Assembly (NCBI RefSeq): GCF_900107275.1 | Contig: NZ_FNPI01000005.1 | Coordinates: forward strand, 62,001-126,000 | Direction: 5' to 3' | DNA from: Evansella caseinilytica | Lineage (GTDB): Bacteria; Bacillota; Bacilli; Bacillales; Salisediminibacteriaceae | DNA: 64,000 nucleotides | Shown: piece by piece, positions 1-9,389 of the stretch | Layout: each line of letters begins with the position of its first letter | How positions within the stretch are numbered: position 1 is the stretch's first letter | Program-made: the position numbers and the translations under genes | Notes under the pieces: generated by a model | Database searches by the model: none | What the model saw: the letters and a program-made list of their open reading frames with translations, nothing else | What the model was told of the DNA's origin: nothing

Positions 1-9
1 CGAGTCACT

Positions 10-537
10 TTGTTGAATATATATGATCACGATATTGCGCAAAAGTACGTGAAACGTTCAGGACTGGCTCATGCCGTGGCAACGGCGGGTTATGCCTTTG
101 ATTATGCAATCGAGAAAAAGGTCGACCCTGATTTAGCCGTCAAAGCCGCCTTCCTGCACGACATCGGACATTATACGTGGTACCGGGACGGACAGTGGGA
201 TTTTCAGCTGTATAAACAATACGATATCCATGCCATCAAAGGGGCGGAACGGGCCCACAAGCTGTTGATCCGCCTGGGAGAACATCCAATTTCCGCGAAA
301 AAAATTGCGCTGGCGATTTTGCTCCATACCGATTCTTACCTACCTGAAGGCGAATGGAAATTGGATCCTTTACAGGAAGTGGTCGCGTTGGCAGACAGCA
401 AAGATGAGGAGCCGGGCGGAAAACATCATTACAAAGTGATCAAGGAACGGGATGCGGTCAGAAAATTAGCGGAGCTTGATCAAAAGGTGGGGCAATTCCG
501 CAGCAAACTCGTGCAGGATAATCAGCCAGTCTATTGA
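10..537 (+). CDS. HD-domain phosphohydrolase-like protein (possibly 5'-truncated by window)
   Basis: The 175-residue product has an HD-superfamily metal site: H12? upstream is uncertain, but the HDIGH block at about residues 50-54 is clear, with a later conserved HTD at about 106-108. HD proteins hydrolyse phosphate esters (nucleotides or similar) with a divalent metal; the substrate cannot be read here. The start at 10 is TTG, and the frame is open back to base 1, so the true start may lie outside the window. No ribosome binding site can be checked. The gene ends at a TGA about 95 bp before the first interspersed repeat. No partner gene is visible in the window. Confidence 0.75.
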   Translation: MLNIYDHDIAQKYVKRSGLAHAVATAGYAFDYAIEKKVDPDLAVKAAFLHDIGHYTWYRDGQWDFQLYKQYDIHAIKGAERAHKLLIRLGEHPISAKKIALAILLHTDSYLPEGEWKLDPLQEVVALADSKDEEPGGKHHYKVIKERDAVRKLAELDQKVGQFRSKLVQDNQPVY

Positions 538-632
538 CACGCCTGCACCTGCGGTAATTCCCGCCTTGCTTTCCTGCTTTTACTTGACCATTTTACTCTG
601 AAATGATAGATTTATATTCATAGTAAGTGTGT

Positions 633-746
633 GTTCAAAAGGAGGACATAACTGCGGCAAAAAGCTCAAGGCGCGGCAGGCTCGAGCAGCGGAGGGGCAA
701 CGCGGGCGTTGAGATTTGCAGGCGCTGTTTCCCGCACTTTTTGAAC
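633..746 (+). repeat. Interspersed repeat R1, copy A
   Basis: A 114-bp copy of an element that starts GTTCAAAAGGAGGACATAAC and ends in CCCGCACTTTTTGAAC, so its ends are inverted. Shared internal blocks are GCGGCAAGAAG, CGAGGCGCGGCAGGCTCGAG and GCAGGCGCTGTTTCCCG. This copy is shorter than copies C (47876-48020) and D (62159-62301) because the GTAC-containing middle part is missing. It lies directly upstream of the Mn2+ riboswitch. There is no transposase, so it is a MITE-like or structured-RNA repeat. Confidence 0.85.
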
Positions 747-755
747 ATCCTCTAT

Positions 756-859
756 AAAAAGGGGAGTAGCGACCATCCAGGTTAATGAATCGTCATTTCA
801 GCGGCTATCCGCTCGGTTCATTAAGCTTTGCCTTCAGGCAGAGTACGCAAGACCTTTTT
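756..859 (+). ncRNA. yybP-ykoY (Mn2+) riboswitch aptamer
   Basis: The sequence starts AAAAAGGGGAGTAGC and ends CGCAAGACCTTTTT, which are the two hallmark strands of the yybP-ykoY aptamer; the P1 helix pairs AAAAAGG with CCTTTTT. Between them are a GC-rich hairpin and the GCTTTGCCTTCAGGCAGAG segment. Known members sense Mn2+ and switch on exporters. The 3' P1 strand is also the 5' arm of the terminator at 850-923, so ligand binding should block termination (ON switch). The downstream gene is the exchanger at 1211, about 290 bp after the terminator, with a repeat in between. Confidence 0.85.
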
Positions 860-923
860 ATGAAATAGCACCTGACATGAAGGTGAAGGGCTATTTCATA
901 AAAAGGTCTGTTTTTTTTGTTTT
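850..923 (+). terminator. Riboswitch expression-platform terminator
   Basis: A 20-bp near-perfect stem pairs 850-869 (AGACCTTTTTATGAAATAGC) with 890-909, followed by GTTTTTTTTGTTTT. The 5' arm contains the 3' strand of aptamer helix P1, so the two structures exclude each other. Confidence 0.9.
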
Positions 924-928
924 AAGAA

Positions 929-1180
929 GCAATGGTTCCGCTCGATGCACCCCAATTCCGCCTAATTACTGCTCACGTCCTGTGAGCAACGGCGAAATGT
1001 CGTCATCCTGACTCCAGAAAACCACTCCTAGCCGGCTTGAAAAGAATGCATCGGCTTCACCCATTGCATCGTGTTTGTTCAAAAAGATAAAAAACGATCT
1101 TTTTATACGGAAACTAAGAGATTTCCCATAGTTTCATTCATTGTGGTGTCTGTAAAGACATGGTAGTTTTGAACAAACAC
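929..1180 (+). repeat. Interspersed repeat R2, copy a, interrupted
   Basis: Starts GCAATGGTTCCGCTCGATGC, has the inverted partner GCATCGGCTTCACCCATTGC near 1050-1070 and continues with the hairpin arm GTGTTTGTTCAAAAAGATAA. In other copies this arm is closed at once by TTTTTGAACAAACAC; here that closing arm is at 1167-1180, about 60 bp further on. The extra DNA carries its own small inverted repeat (GAAACT...AGTTTC). The element lies between the riboswitch and the exchanger gene. Confidence 0.75.
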
Positions 1181-1210
1181 TTAAAGAGAAAAGGAGAGGA
1201 TCATAAAAAA

Positions 1211-2212
1211 ATGTTGTTATTATTCGTGTTTTCGGCACTTGTAACGATTATTTCCGCCATCAAGCTTTCAAGCTACGCAGATGTGTTAAGCAAAAAAACA
1301 TCCTTAGGCGGGATGCTTGTCGGTACATTATTTTTAGCAGGAGCCACTTCTTTGCCGGAAGTTACCACAAGTGCAACTGCGGTGTTTCTCAATAATCCGG
1401 ACATCGCCGTAGGCAACGTGCTCGGCAGCAATTTATTCAACCTGTTGATCTTGGCTGTATTTGATGTTATCTATCGAAGAAAGCAAATGTTGACGAAAAT
1501 AGATAAAGATCATGTTACAACAGGCTTTATCAGCCTCGGATTGACCGGGGTTGTCCTTGCTTCCATCTTATCGCCCTCCGGCGTCGCCTTTCTTGGCATC
1601 GGTATCGAATCGTATTTATTGATTATTTTCTATGTTGTAAGCATGCGGATGATGTCGCCTCAGAAGCAGGAAAGCGTGTTGGAACAAACAGCTGCAGCGA
1701 CAGATAACGTTCGCCGGGAAGAAGCTCCGTCCATCTCGCTGAAAAAGGCGAAAATCGGCTTCGCTGTTTCGGCTGTAATCATTTTCGTAACCGGATCACT
1801 GCTTACGTATTCCGGCGATGCGATCGCTGATGCTACCGGAATGAGCGCCAGCTTTATCGGCAGCTTTCTCATTGCCGGTGCCACTTCCCTGCCGGAGGTT
1901 GTATCGGTGCTCGTTGCCGTCAGATTGTTTAATTATAATCTCGCAGTCGGCAATATTCTCGGAAGCAATATTTTTAATTTGCTGATCCTCGTCTTCACAG
2001 ACGTACTGTACCGCGGCGGGAGTCTATTGGAAGCAGCCGATACCGTCACTGCTGTCACGGCATTGACGGTGATCCTATTAAACATAATTGTATTGGGCAG
2101 CATCCTTTTCTTTCGCACTAACAGAAAAACAACGCTGGGATATTCGATTCCTTCGTTGCTATTAATCATATTATATGCAATATCAAGCTTTCTTATTTTT
2201 TCATTAAGCTGA
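1211..2212 (+). CDS. CaCA-family cation exchanger, predicted Mn2+/Ca2+ exporter
   Basis: A 333-residue membrane protein built from two homologous halves, each with the alpha-repeat motif GATSLPEV (about residues 50 and 225) followed by a GNxLGSNxFNLL block. This is the sodium/calcium exchanger (YrbG-like) fold, which exchanges a divalent cation against Na+ or H+ across the cytoplasmic membrane. An upstream in-frame ATG at 1160 has no ribosome site; ATG 1211 follows AAAGGAGAGG at good spacing. The Mn2+ riboswitch at 756-923 points to Mn2+ export as the physiological job; that substrate is inference. A charged loop lies between the halves (about residues 150-180). Confidence 0.85.
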   Translation: MLLLFVFSALVTIISAIKLSSYADVLSKKTSLGGMLVGTLFLAGATSLPEVTTSATAVFLNNPDIAVGNVLGSNLFNLLILAVFDVIYRRKQMLTKIDKDHVTTGFISLGLTGVVLASILSPSGVAFLGIGIESYLLIIFYVVSMRMMSPQKQESVLEQTAAATDNVRREEAPSISLKKAKIGFAVSAVIIFVTGSLLTYSGDAIADATGMSASFIGSFLIAGATSLPEVVSVLVAVRLFNYNLAVGNILGSNIFNLLILVFTDVLYRGGSLLEAADTVTAVTALTVILLNIIVLGSILFFRTNRKTTLGYSIPSLLLIILYAISSFLIFSLS

Positions 2213-2291
2213 AGACAGCGGTTCAAGCAACCATTGTTGAACTGCTGATCAGCAGCGATGAGCGAGCAGATCCGATCTTTTTTTCATGTGA

Positions 2292-2846
2292 TCACTCTGT
2301 AAAAAAGCGGCTCTCCCTCATGTTTTCCAGCGTCAAAAAATGCCCGCGGGCTTCGATAAGCTGTGATGGATTCAACAGCAGAATCGTCGGTACTCCAATA
2401 ACCTGATACATTTTTTGCACGTCCCCCGCTTCATCCAGCAGCACTTCTGCTTTAGCGAGCGGTAGCGATTGAAGATAACGGCGAACGTCGTCGCTGTTCC
2501 GCTCCTCCTTCGTGAGGTTCAAAGCTACCACTTCCACATTGTCCAGCAGTCCGTTTTTTGCAGCTGCTTCCAGCGTAAGCCATTGTTCCGAACAGATTTC
2601 GCACCAGCTTGTAAAAAAGAACAGCAACACCTTTTTCCCCGAGTAATCTTCCAAATGAATCAATTCGCCGGCTGCATTTTTCAACGAAAACGGCGCCGCC
2701 GTCTCCCCTTGTCTGCCGCCTTCCGCCACCTCCGTCATGGCGCGTTGCGAAACGATGAAATCATGCTCGGAATTGACGTAAAAAACGCCGGCGATAAACA
2801 GCAGAAAACAACACCCGCCTAAACGAAGCTTTGTTTTTAACGTCAT
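2292..2846 (-). CDS. Membrane-anchored thiol-disulfide oxidoreductase (ResA/TlpA-like)
   Basis: The 184-residue product has an N-terminal signal anchor (hydrophobic about residues 9-25) and an extracytoplasmic thioredoxin domain with the active site WCEIC and the cis-proline loop GVPT. Such proteins reduce or isomerise disulfides outside the membrane, for instance apocytochrome c in ResA. The CxxC spacer (Glu-Ile) is not the usual Glu-Pro of ResA, so the exact partner is open. An ATG two codons upstream (2852) abuts the AGGAGGGGGG ribosome site, so the second ATG is preferred. No cytochrome gene is adjacent; the gene stands alone and is divergent from the next one. Confidence 0.85.
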   Translation of the reverse strand: MTLKTKLRLGGCCFLLFIAGVFYVNSEHDFIVSQRAMTEVAEGGRQGETAAPFSLKNAAGELIHLEDYSGKKVLLFFFTSWCEICSEQWLTLEAAAKNGLLDNVEVVALNLTKEERNSDDVRRYLQSLPLAKAEVLLDEAGDVQKMYQVIGVPTILLLNPSQLIEARGHFLTLENMRESRFFTE

Positions 2847-3067
2847 CGACATCCCCCCTCCTGTATACTATGCACAACATTGGACATCCATTACTTCCTC
2901 TTTGAGAACAACCTAGTATAAATGCCGGTGGATACGCATAAATTATTTTAAAATTATGACTAATAAAAAACGTCTTGCGATTGCTGCCAAAAAAGTGCAT
3001 GATTAGTTCTATGCACTTATACGGACAAATGTCCACGAACAAAATACAGTATCCGAGGTGGAGACAG

Positions 3068-4240
3068 ATGAAATTGATTCTGAAGCTTGTTGTCGGGATC
3101 GTCGCCGGTATCGTTATCGGACTTCTTCAAATTGAAAATGTAACGATGCTGATGATCACAATGAAGGATATCATTGGTCAATTTATCGGCTTTATGATTC
3201 CATTTATTATTCTCTTTTTTATTGCGACCGGTATTTCCAAGCTTGGCCAAAACTCGGGAAGAATCGTCGCTTTCACGGCGGGAACGGCGTATATCTCAAC
3301 GTTTTTGGCCGGTGTGCTTGCCCTGACCGTTTCGCTTATCGTGATTCCGTTTATTTCAACGGCGGATATGCATCCAGGTGAAGGCGCAGGCTCGGAAGGT
3401 TTTTTTCCATTTGAAATTCAGCCGGTCATGGGCGTGATCACCGCCCTGGTGTTCGCGTTTGTGTTTGGAATCGGCATGGCAAAGCTGAAGAGCGACGGGC
3501 TTATGCGTGTGTTTGACGAAGCCCGTGCCATCGTGGAGCTCGTCATTCAGAAAATCATTATTCCGTTGTTGCCGGTGTACATTGCCACGATTTTTGCCGA
3601 AATGGCGAGCGAAGGAGCCGTGGCAAAAACATTGAGTGTGTTTGGCATCGTGCTGCTGGTGGCGATAGGAACACACTGGGTATGGCTAATCATCCAATAC
3701 AGTGTTGCCGGCTTGATTGCCAAACGAAATCCGCTGGAGCTGCTGAAAACAATGCTGCCTGCATACTTTACCGCCATCGGTACAATGAGCAGCGCCGCAA
3801 CCATTCCGGTGACGTTAAGGCAGGCAAAGAAAAACAACATTCGGGACGAAGTGGCCAATTTCAGCATTCCGTTGAGTGCCACGATTCATTTATCAGGAAG
3901 TACAATCACCATCATCACTTGCTCGATAGCTGTCATGTCGATGCTCGAAGGCTTTTCGCTGCCGACTGTCGGTAAAATGCTGCCGGTCATCGCCATGCTT
4001 GGAATTATCATGGTTGCCGCTCCCGGTGTTCCAGGCGGAGCGATTATGGCGGCCATCGGCGTACTGACCGACATGCTCGGGTTTACAGATGTTGCCGTCG
4101 GCTTGATGATTGCTTTGTATATGGCACAAGACAGCTTTGGAACAGCGGCGAATGTCACCGGGGACGGAGCGATCTCCGTTATCGTGGACACAGCGTCAAA
4201 AGGGAAGCTTGGGGAGTCGGAGGCAACTGTGGAGCAATAA
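3068..4240 (+). CDS. Dicarboxylate/amino acid:cation symporter (DAACS family)
   Basis: A 390-residue polytopic protein with the features of the GltP/DctA/SstT family: N-terminal LKLVVGIVAGIVIGL, the serine-rich re-entrant loop GTMSSAATIPVTL (about residues 238-250), and a C-terminal PGVPGG block followed by QDSFGTAANVTGDGA. The family imports glutamate, C4-dicarboxylates or serine/threonine with Na+ or H+. The start at 3068 follows GAGGTGGAG; the longer open frame back to 2975 lacks a ribosome site. It stands alone between the oxidoreductase and the trpS leader; substrate cannot be decided from sequence alone. Confidence 0.87.
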   Translation: MKLILKLVVGIVAGIVIGLLQIENVTMLMITMKDIIGQFIGFMIPFIILFFIATGISKLGQNSGRIVAFTAGTAYISTFLAGVLALTVSLIVIPFISTADMHPGEGAGSEGFFPFEIQPVMGVITALVFAFVFGIGMAKLKSDGLMRVFDEARAIVELVIQKIIIPLLPVYIATIFAEMASEGAVAKTLSVFGIVLLVAIGTHWVWLIIQYSVAGLIAKRNPLELLKTMLPAYFTAIGTMSSAATIPVTLRQAKKNNIRDEVANFSIPLSATIHLSGSTITIITCSIAVMSMLEGFSLPTVGKMLPVIAMLGIIMVAAPGVPGGAIMAAIGVLTDMLGFTDVAVGLMIALYMAQDSFGTAANVTGDGAISVIVDTASKGKLGESEATVEQ

Positions 4241-4268
4241 CGCTCGGAACTTTAGTTTCAATCAGCGC

Positions 4269-4297
4269 TTGCATCTGCGGAAGAAACGTCATACAAT
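4269..4297 (+). promoter_or_regulatory. Sigma-A promoter of the trpS leader
   Basis: TTGCAT at 4269-4274 and TACAAT at 4292-4297 are separated by exactly 17 bp, giving a predicted transcription start near 4304, upstream of the T-box. Confidence 0.7.
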
Positions 4298-4367
4298 AGT
4301 ATGTATTATCAAATGATTGCGTTTTTCGTTTGCGCGATTTTTCACAAGATCCAAATTGAACATCGAC

Positions 4368-4640
4368 GTTGACGATGATAAAGAGTAGTACTTTCCCCTC
4401 CCCATTTTCAGAGAGTCTGCGGCGGCTGCGAGCAGATAATGCGGGGGAAAGGAATGGACTTTGGAGTCATCAAGCTGAACGGCTAATCTCAGTAGGCTTT
4501 GACGTGTCTTCATACGTTACCATGAAGCCCCTTGCCGATCCGAATAACGGACAGCGAGGGAGTTGAGCGATTTCTATTGAAATAATCAGGGTGGCACCGC
4601 GGTCCATTCGTCCCTTTTCCCGGGGATGAATGGGCTTTTT
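4368..4640 (+). ncRNA. T-box leader of trpS (tryptophan specifier)
   Basis: The signature T-box AGGGTGGCACCGCGG lies at 4588-4602 and is followed by a terminator stem (CCATTCGTCCC with GGGATGAATGG, 4604-4633) and CTTTTTT. Stem I carries AGAGAG at about 4409-4414, and its base can pair GATGA near 4372 with TCATC near 4467. A TGG followed by A at 4455-4457 is the likely specifier codon. Uncharged tRNA-Trp binding favours the antiterminator and turns trpS on. Confidence 0.92.
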
Positions 4641-4786
4641 TATATTTACGGCTGTTTCGAAAAAAATTTCGGAGCGATGCTTTCTTGGCTCCCGCAGATC
4701 GCCCGTTGATAAAAAGCCGGCGACCGCCGTTTCTGATCAAGCATTGTTTCAGGTTTATACCACCAATTATTTCGCAGATCGCGTAA

Positions 4787-5797
<1,011 letters not shown>

Positions 5798-5885
5798 AGC
5801 TGACGCTATTGAAGTGATTGGCAAACGATACAAAACAAGCTGCATGGGAGCTGTAAAAAGCCAAAACGATTAAAAAAATATCAGG

Positions 5886-6066
5886 GCAATGGCTCCGCAC
5901 GATGCGCCCAATTCCGCTGTTGCCCACGTCCTATGGGCAACAGCGGAATGTGTCATCCTGACTCTGAGAATACCACTCACAGTCGGCCTGAAAAGAATGC
6001 AGCGGCTCCACCCATTGCTTCGTGCTTGTTCAAAAAGATAAAAAACGATCTTTTTGAACAAACACT
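5886..6066 (+). repeat. Interspersed repeat R2, copy b
   Basis: Starts GCAATGGCTCCGCACGATGC and ends with the closed hairpin GTTCAAAAAGAT...ATCTTTTTGAACAAACAC at about 6023-6066. An inner stem pairs GTTGCCCACGTCC with the following GGGCAACAGC. It lies between the convergent trpS and yjbA genes. Confidence 0.8.
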
Positions 6067-6077
6067 ATAAAAAATAT

Positions 6078-6250
6078 CAGTGCAATGGTACCGTGCTTGT
6101 CTCTTCCTCTGCAAGCACAGCTTCGACGACTATCCGTCGAGACAGTTCGATGTGAAAGGCATCGTAGCTTTGCTCGTCGCTGCATGCTCGATAGGAAAAA
6201 ACCACTCCTCTCGGGCTTTGGAAAAGAAGCAGCGGCTTCGTTCATTGCTT
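6078..6250 (+). repeat. Interspersed repeat R2, diverged copy c
   Basis: Follows copy b with only about 12 bp between. It starts GTGCAATGGTACCGTGC and ends in CAGCGGCTTCGTTCATTGCTTC, the expected inverted partner, but its interior differs and the GTTCAAAAAG hairpin is replaced by the GTGTCTC hairpin at 6252-6297. Confidence 0.6.
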
Positions 6251-6251
6251 C

Positions 6252-6297
6252 GGGGGTGTCTCGAAAGGGGGAAAAACCCCCTTTTGAGACACCCCCC
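6252..6297. repeat. GTGTCTC-type palindrome, copy 1
   Basis: GGGGGTGTCTCGAAAGGGGG pairs with CCCCCTTTTGAGACACCCCC around an A5 loop. There is no T-run on either side, so it is not a standard intrinsic terminator by itself. Related hairpins occur at 17392, 25768 and 62055. Confidence 0.75.
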
Positions 6298-6393
6298 TTT
6301 CCATGCAGCTTTTTACAAGGATGATACAACCACCGACATTGATTAACAAGGGCACTGAAAAAAAGTGCTTTTGTCTTTTTTTAATTCCCCTAA

Positions 6394-7152
6394 TTAACGG
6401 ACATTCCTTTTTTCAGCTTCCCCTTGCTGAATTTCCCACAGCTTTTCAAAGAACGGCTGGCCTTTGATCATCGTATAACAGTATTCTTCATGTTTTCTTG
6501 TCCAGCCATGTTTAATATCATTATATAACCCGGACCACACTTCATCGAAGTTCATGTCCTGAATTTTTTCATATTTGTCTGGGGCCCATTCCGTGTACCA
6601 ATAGCGAAGCTCGGCGACATCGGCTCCTTTATGTACTTGATCCAAGGCCATAAACAGCAATTGCTTGAGCTGCCGTTCCTTTCTGATCAGTCCGTTCATC
6701 AGCAAAGGCTCCGGAGATAAAATATGATATTGCTTTTCACAATCCAAATAATCCATGTAGTATTCCCTTGTATGCTCCGACGCTGCCAGCTCCAACAGCT
6801 GCTGCTCCTGCCGTGGCACCATCCTGCTCTTTCTTACCGGAGTGTGATAACCGAGCGTGTCGACGACTAAAGCGCGCTTCCCGTCCGTTGCCAAAAAACA
6901 ATATTCCAGTTCCACCCGCTGGCTTTTTCTGCGAACAAAACTTTGCTTGTAAACGTCCGCCAGCAGCTCTTCCGGTAGTTCCAGAAGCGTGTTTTCAACA
7001 TAATCAAATAAATTATCCGGAATTTTCACCACGGCCACTTGATCCAACAGTTCGATACGGTCCTCTTTTCTCCACTCAAAAAACTCACATACGTTATATC
7101 CGTTTTCTTCTCCTTCAAACCAGTTTACCCATACATCCCGCATATGGAGCAT
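6394..7152 (-). CDS. yjbA: YjbA-like protein (DUF3603)
   Basis: The 252-residue protein starts [21 protein letters not shown], which matches the YjbA/DUF3603 family next to trpS in B. subtilis. It is soluble, acidic and has no signal peptide or recognised catalytic motif; its function is unknown. The open frame extends upstream to 7485, but ATG 7152 follows AAGGGGGT at good spacing, and the extension overlaps the next gene. It is transcribed away from a small membrane gene and yjaZ, all three on the same strand. The family call rests on sequence recall plus conserved position. Confidence 0.8.
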   Translation of the reverse strand: MLHMRDVWVNWFEGEENGYNVCEFFEWRKEDRIELLDQVAVVKIPDNLFDYVENTLLELPEELLADVYKQSFVRRKSQRVELEYCFLATDGKRALVVDTLGYHTPVRKSRMVPRQEQQLLELAASEHTREYYMDYLDCEKQYHILSPEPLLMNGLIRKERQLKQLLFMALDQVHKGADVAELRYWYTEWAPDKYEKIQDMNFDEVWSGLYNDIKHGWTRKHEEYCYTMIKGQPFFEKLWEIQQGEAEKRNVR

Positions 7153-7235
7153 TGCTGTTAACCCCCTTATACGATTACTTTTATGAACAGTATGGGCAGG
7201 ACAAATCCAGTTTATTCCACCGTTAAGCTTCTTTT

Positions 7236-7448
7236 TTACTTCTTTTTTGTAAAAGGAAAATAAATCATTGACCACACGATAACGAGACCGAGAAAAAAAA
7301 CATAAAGTTCTACGCGGAAAAGTAAAAAAAGGCCGTAATCTGCAAGCGTATAGCCGACGGTAAGCAAATTTAAGTAAGCTACCAGGCTGACTCCGCCCAC
7401 GACTGCAAGTCCGAATCCAATGAATAAACCAATGAATCTGAACAGCAA
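7236..7448 (-). CDS. Small two-TM membrane protein
   Basis: The 70-residue product has two hydrophobic segments (about residues 4-29 and 38-64) with a short polar link and a KKK tail, so it is probably an integral membrane protein with a cytoplasmic C-terminus. Start is TTG 7448, after GGAGGAAACCCCC, a good ribosome site. It lies between yjaZ and yjbA on the same strand with an 83-bp gap to yjbA. I do not recognise a family. Coding status is supported by the ribosome site, the clean membrane pattern and the conserved strand. Confidence 0.65.
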   Translation of the reverse strand: MLFRFIGLFIGFGLAVVGGVSLVAYLNLLTVGYTLADYGLFLLFRVELYVFFLGLVIVWSMIYFPFTKKK

Positions 7449-7586
7449 GGGGGTTTCCTCCTTCCTCCCTTCTGATTTCGATCATGTTATCGTTAGTTAA
7501 TACAGTCTATAAGCTGCGGTAGGAAAAAAGAACCGCTGTTCCGGACAAACGGTTAAGCGGTTATCCATATATTTTCACATATCGCT

Positions 7587-8408
7587 TCAAATGTGTCTCG
7601 CAGAAAACAGCGAATGCTTTAAAATTGTTTCCGGAGCGGTTTTTAACAGCTGGATCGGATCGCAGCTCCCGATTTTTTCTAAATACGATTCCACCATTCG
7701 GTAACCGATGGAATAGCCGAGCCATTTCGGATAACCGCGGCTACCGCCGAATAGAAACGGGAGGTGATTATGTCTCCCCTTGATGTTCTTTCTGACGTCT
7801 ATCCCTTTTTGCCAATAGTTCAACAGCGTCTGATCAGGATAAAGGGTCATCCACTTTGAAACGAATTCTCTTCCCAACATTCTTTTTACTTCATATTCCG
7901 CAAGTCCTTCCATGATCATCGCTTCCAATAAAGTTGCCGATTTCCCATCCTGCCGCTGATGGTGCAATCGGCAGACGTGGTGATATTCATGAAGAAACAG
8001 CGCCTGCTTTTCTTTTGGCGGAATATCTTGTTTGAAAAACAACAGGACATAGCCGGGATAAGTAATCCCGTTTTTGCCGTTCATCACCTCCATTAACAGA
8101 TGGTTGTCAATGTCAAGCGGAAACAAGTATATTTCCGGATCGGGGCCTTCGAATCTCGCTTTCAATTTCTGTTCCAGTTCCTTTAGATCCCGTGAAGGTG
8201 ACGATTGTTGCCAGGCTGTCCATGTTTCCTCCGTCGATTTTTTCACAGGCAGCATGCCTTGCCGGTACAAAAACAGCAGCCATTCATCGCTGCTCCATTC
8301 CGGCTGATGCTTCATCAATCGCGCAAATTTCGGAGCCTTTGACACTCCTTCTTCCGTACATTGTCCGTACAAACGCTTTAACCAAGCCCGTGTCTGAATC
8401 AGTGACAC
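7587..8408 (-). CDS. yjaZ: YjaZ-like putative zinc protease (DUF2268)
   Basis: A 273-residue protein with a zincin motif HEYHH (within LHEYHHVCR, about residues 138-146) and a downstream EGLAEY that provides the third metal ligand in gluzincin-like DUF2268 proteins. It has no signal peptide, so it should act in the cytoplasm. Substrate is unknown. The GTG start at 8408 follows GGCGGAGAGAAA. In B. subtilis yjaZ sits between fabF and the app operon; here the same side of trpS is kept. It is divergent from the first fnr gene, whose Fnr box lies in the 177-bp gap. Confidence 0.85.
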   Translation of the reverse strand: MSLIQTRAWLKRLYGQCTEEGVSKAPKFARLMKHQPEWSSDEWLLFLYRQGMLPVKKSTEETWTAWQQSSPSRDLKELEQKLKARFEGPDPEIYLFPLDIDNHLLMEVMNGKNGITYPGYVLLFFKQDIPPKEKQALFLHEYHHVCRLHHQRQDGKSATLLEAMIMEGLAEYEVKRMLGREFVSKWMTLYPDQTLLNYWQKGIDVRKNIKGRHNHLPFLFGGSRGYPKWLGYSIGYRMVESYLEKIGSCDPIQLLKTAPETILKHSLFSARHI

Positions 8409-8493
8409 TTTCTCTCTCCGCCTTTCTTTTTGCTCATGACAGGCTTTAACCCCCTGCGCAGGCTTCGCTCATCGTTTCGTTTTTTTTCAGGCG

Positions 8494-8536
8494 TGTGATT
8501 TTGCTCACATTTATTCGCCTTATATTATGCTATGCT
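8494..8536 (+). promoter_or_regulatory. Fnr/Crp box and promoter of fnr copy 1
   Basis: TGTGATTTTGCTCACA at 8494-8509 is a perfect TGTGA-N6-TCACA site. A -10 box TATGCT at 8531-8536 predicts a start near 8543, which puts the site centre at -41.5, the class II activator position. This suggests autoactivation or control by one of the other two Crp/Fnr proteins encoded in the window. Confidence 0.8.
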
Positions 8537-8585
8537 CATAGATGGAGTAGTGTCTCAGCATGTAGCCGAAGGAGGAAAAAAGATT

Positions 8586-9302
8586 ATGAGCAGTGTCGTT
8601 CCCCATAAAAATAAGCGATTTTTTGAGCTGCTTTCGGAAGAGCATCAGGAAATCTTGTTGCTGCATGGAACGGAAATACTCGTGAGGAGCGGACAAGTAT
8701 TGTTTTATGAAGGCGAAGATGCAAAGCACATATTTCTCATTCGTGAAGGTCAGGTGCGCTTGAGTAAAATGACGATAGATAATAAAAAATTTTTCCTGCA
8801 TTTAAAGCAGAAGCATGATATTGTCGGGGAATTCAGCTTATTCAATGAAATGAGCCTAAGCATGACAGCGGAGGTGGTTACTGATTCACGGCTGGTGCGC
8901 TTTGATCAGAAAAACTTGGAAGCTCTGTTTACCCAACACGGCGACATCGCAGTATCGTTCATCAAGCTGTTTGCCAAAAATACGCAATCGACCCAGGCCA
9001 AGTTTTCCGATTTGCTGCTTTACGGGAAAACCGGAGCGTTTTATTCGATTCTCATCCGTTTTTCCAATTCTTACGGAGTCAATCATAAAGACGGGATACT
9101 GATCGACATCAAGCTCACCAATCAAGACCTTGCCTACTTTATCGGCACCACCAGAGAGACGGTGAACCGGATGTTGAACGATTTAAAAAAGGATAACATT
9201 ATTTCTGTTAGAAACGGTTACATTATTATCCATCAAATTGACTTTTTAAGAAAGCATTTGCACTGCGAAAAGTGCCCGCTGGAAATATGTACAATTTCAT
9301 AA
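8586..9302 (+). CDS. fnr: Fnr-type oxygen-responsive regulator, copy 1
   Basis: A 238-residue Crp/Fnr protein: N-terminal cyclic-nucleotide-like beta barrel (about 15-125), dimer helix (about 120-150) and C-terminal winged helix with TNQDLAYFIGTTRETVNR. It ends HCEKCPLEIC, placing cysteines at 227, 230 and 235, the C-terminal [4Fe-4S] ligand pattern of B. subtilis Fnr rather than the N-terminal one of E. coli FNR. An Asp at 142 lies near the fourth ligand reported for B. subtilis. It should activate anaerobic genes at TGTGA-N6-TCACA sites. ATG 8586 follows AAGGAGGAAAAAAG. A paralogue lies at 25866. Confidence 0.92.
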   Translation: MSSVVPHKNKRFFELLSEEHQEILLLHGTEILVRSGQVLFYEGEDAKHIFLIREGQVRLSKMTIDNKKFFLHLKQKHDIVGEFSLFNEMSLSMTAEVVTDSRLVRFDQKNLEALFTQHGDIAVSFIKLFAKNTQSTQAKFSDLLLYGKTGAFYSILIRFSNSYGVNHKDGILIDIKLTNQDLAYFIGTTRETVNRMLNDLKKDNIISVRNGYIIIHQIDFLRKHLHCEKCPLEICTIS

Positions 9303-9306
9303 AACA

Positions 9307-9338
9307 GGGAGAGTCCAATCTGATCCCCCGACTCTCCC
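9307..9338 (+). terminator. Weak terminator-like hairpin after fnr copy 1
   Basis: GGGAGAGTC at 9307-9315 pairs with GACTCTCCC at 9330-9338 a few bases past the stop codon. The following sequence is C-rich, not a T-run, so efficiency is doubtful. Confidence 0.5.
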
Positions 9339-9389
9339 TCCCCCGTTGACTGTATCTTCCCTTCAGACAGTCTCATTATTTGTTTTTCT

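Noticed and set aside
133-327. Minus-strand frame inside the HD-domain gene
   Set aside because: Shadow of the real gene; no ribosome site and no family pattern.
5870-6346. Several 60-100 codon frames between trpS and yjbA
   Set aside because: They lie entirely in R2 copies and the GTGTCTC palindrome, with no ribosome sites.
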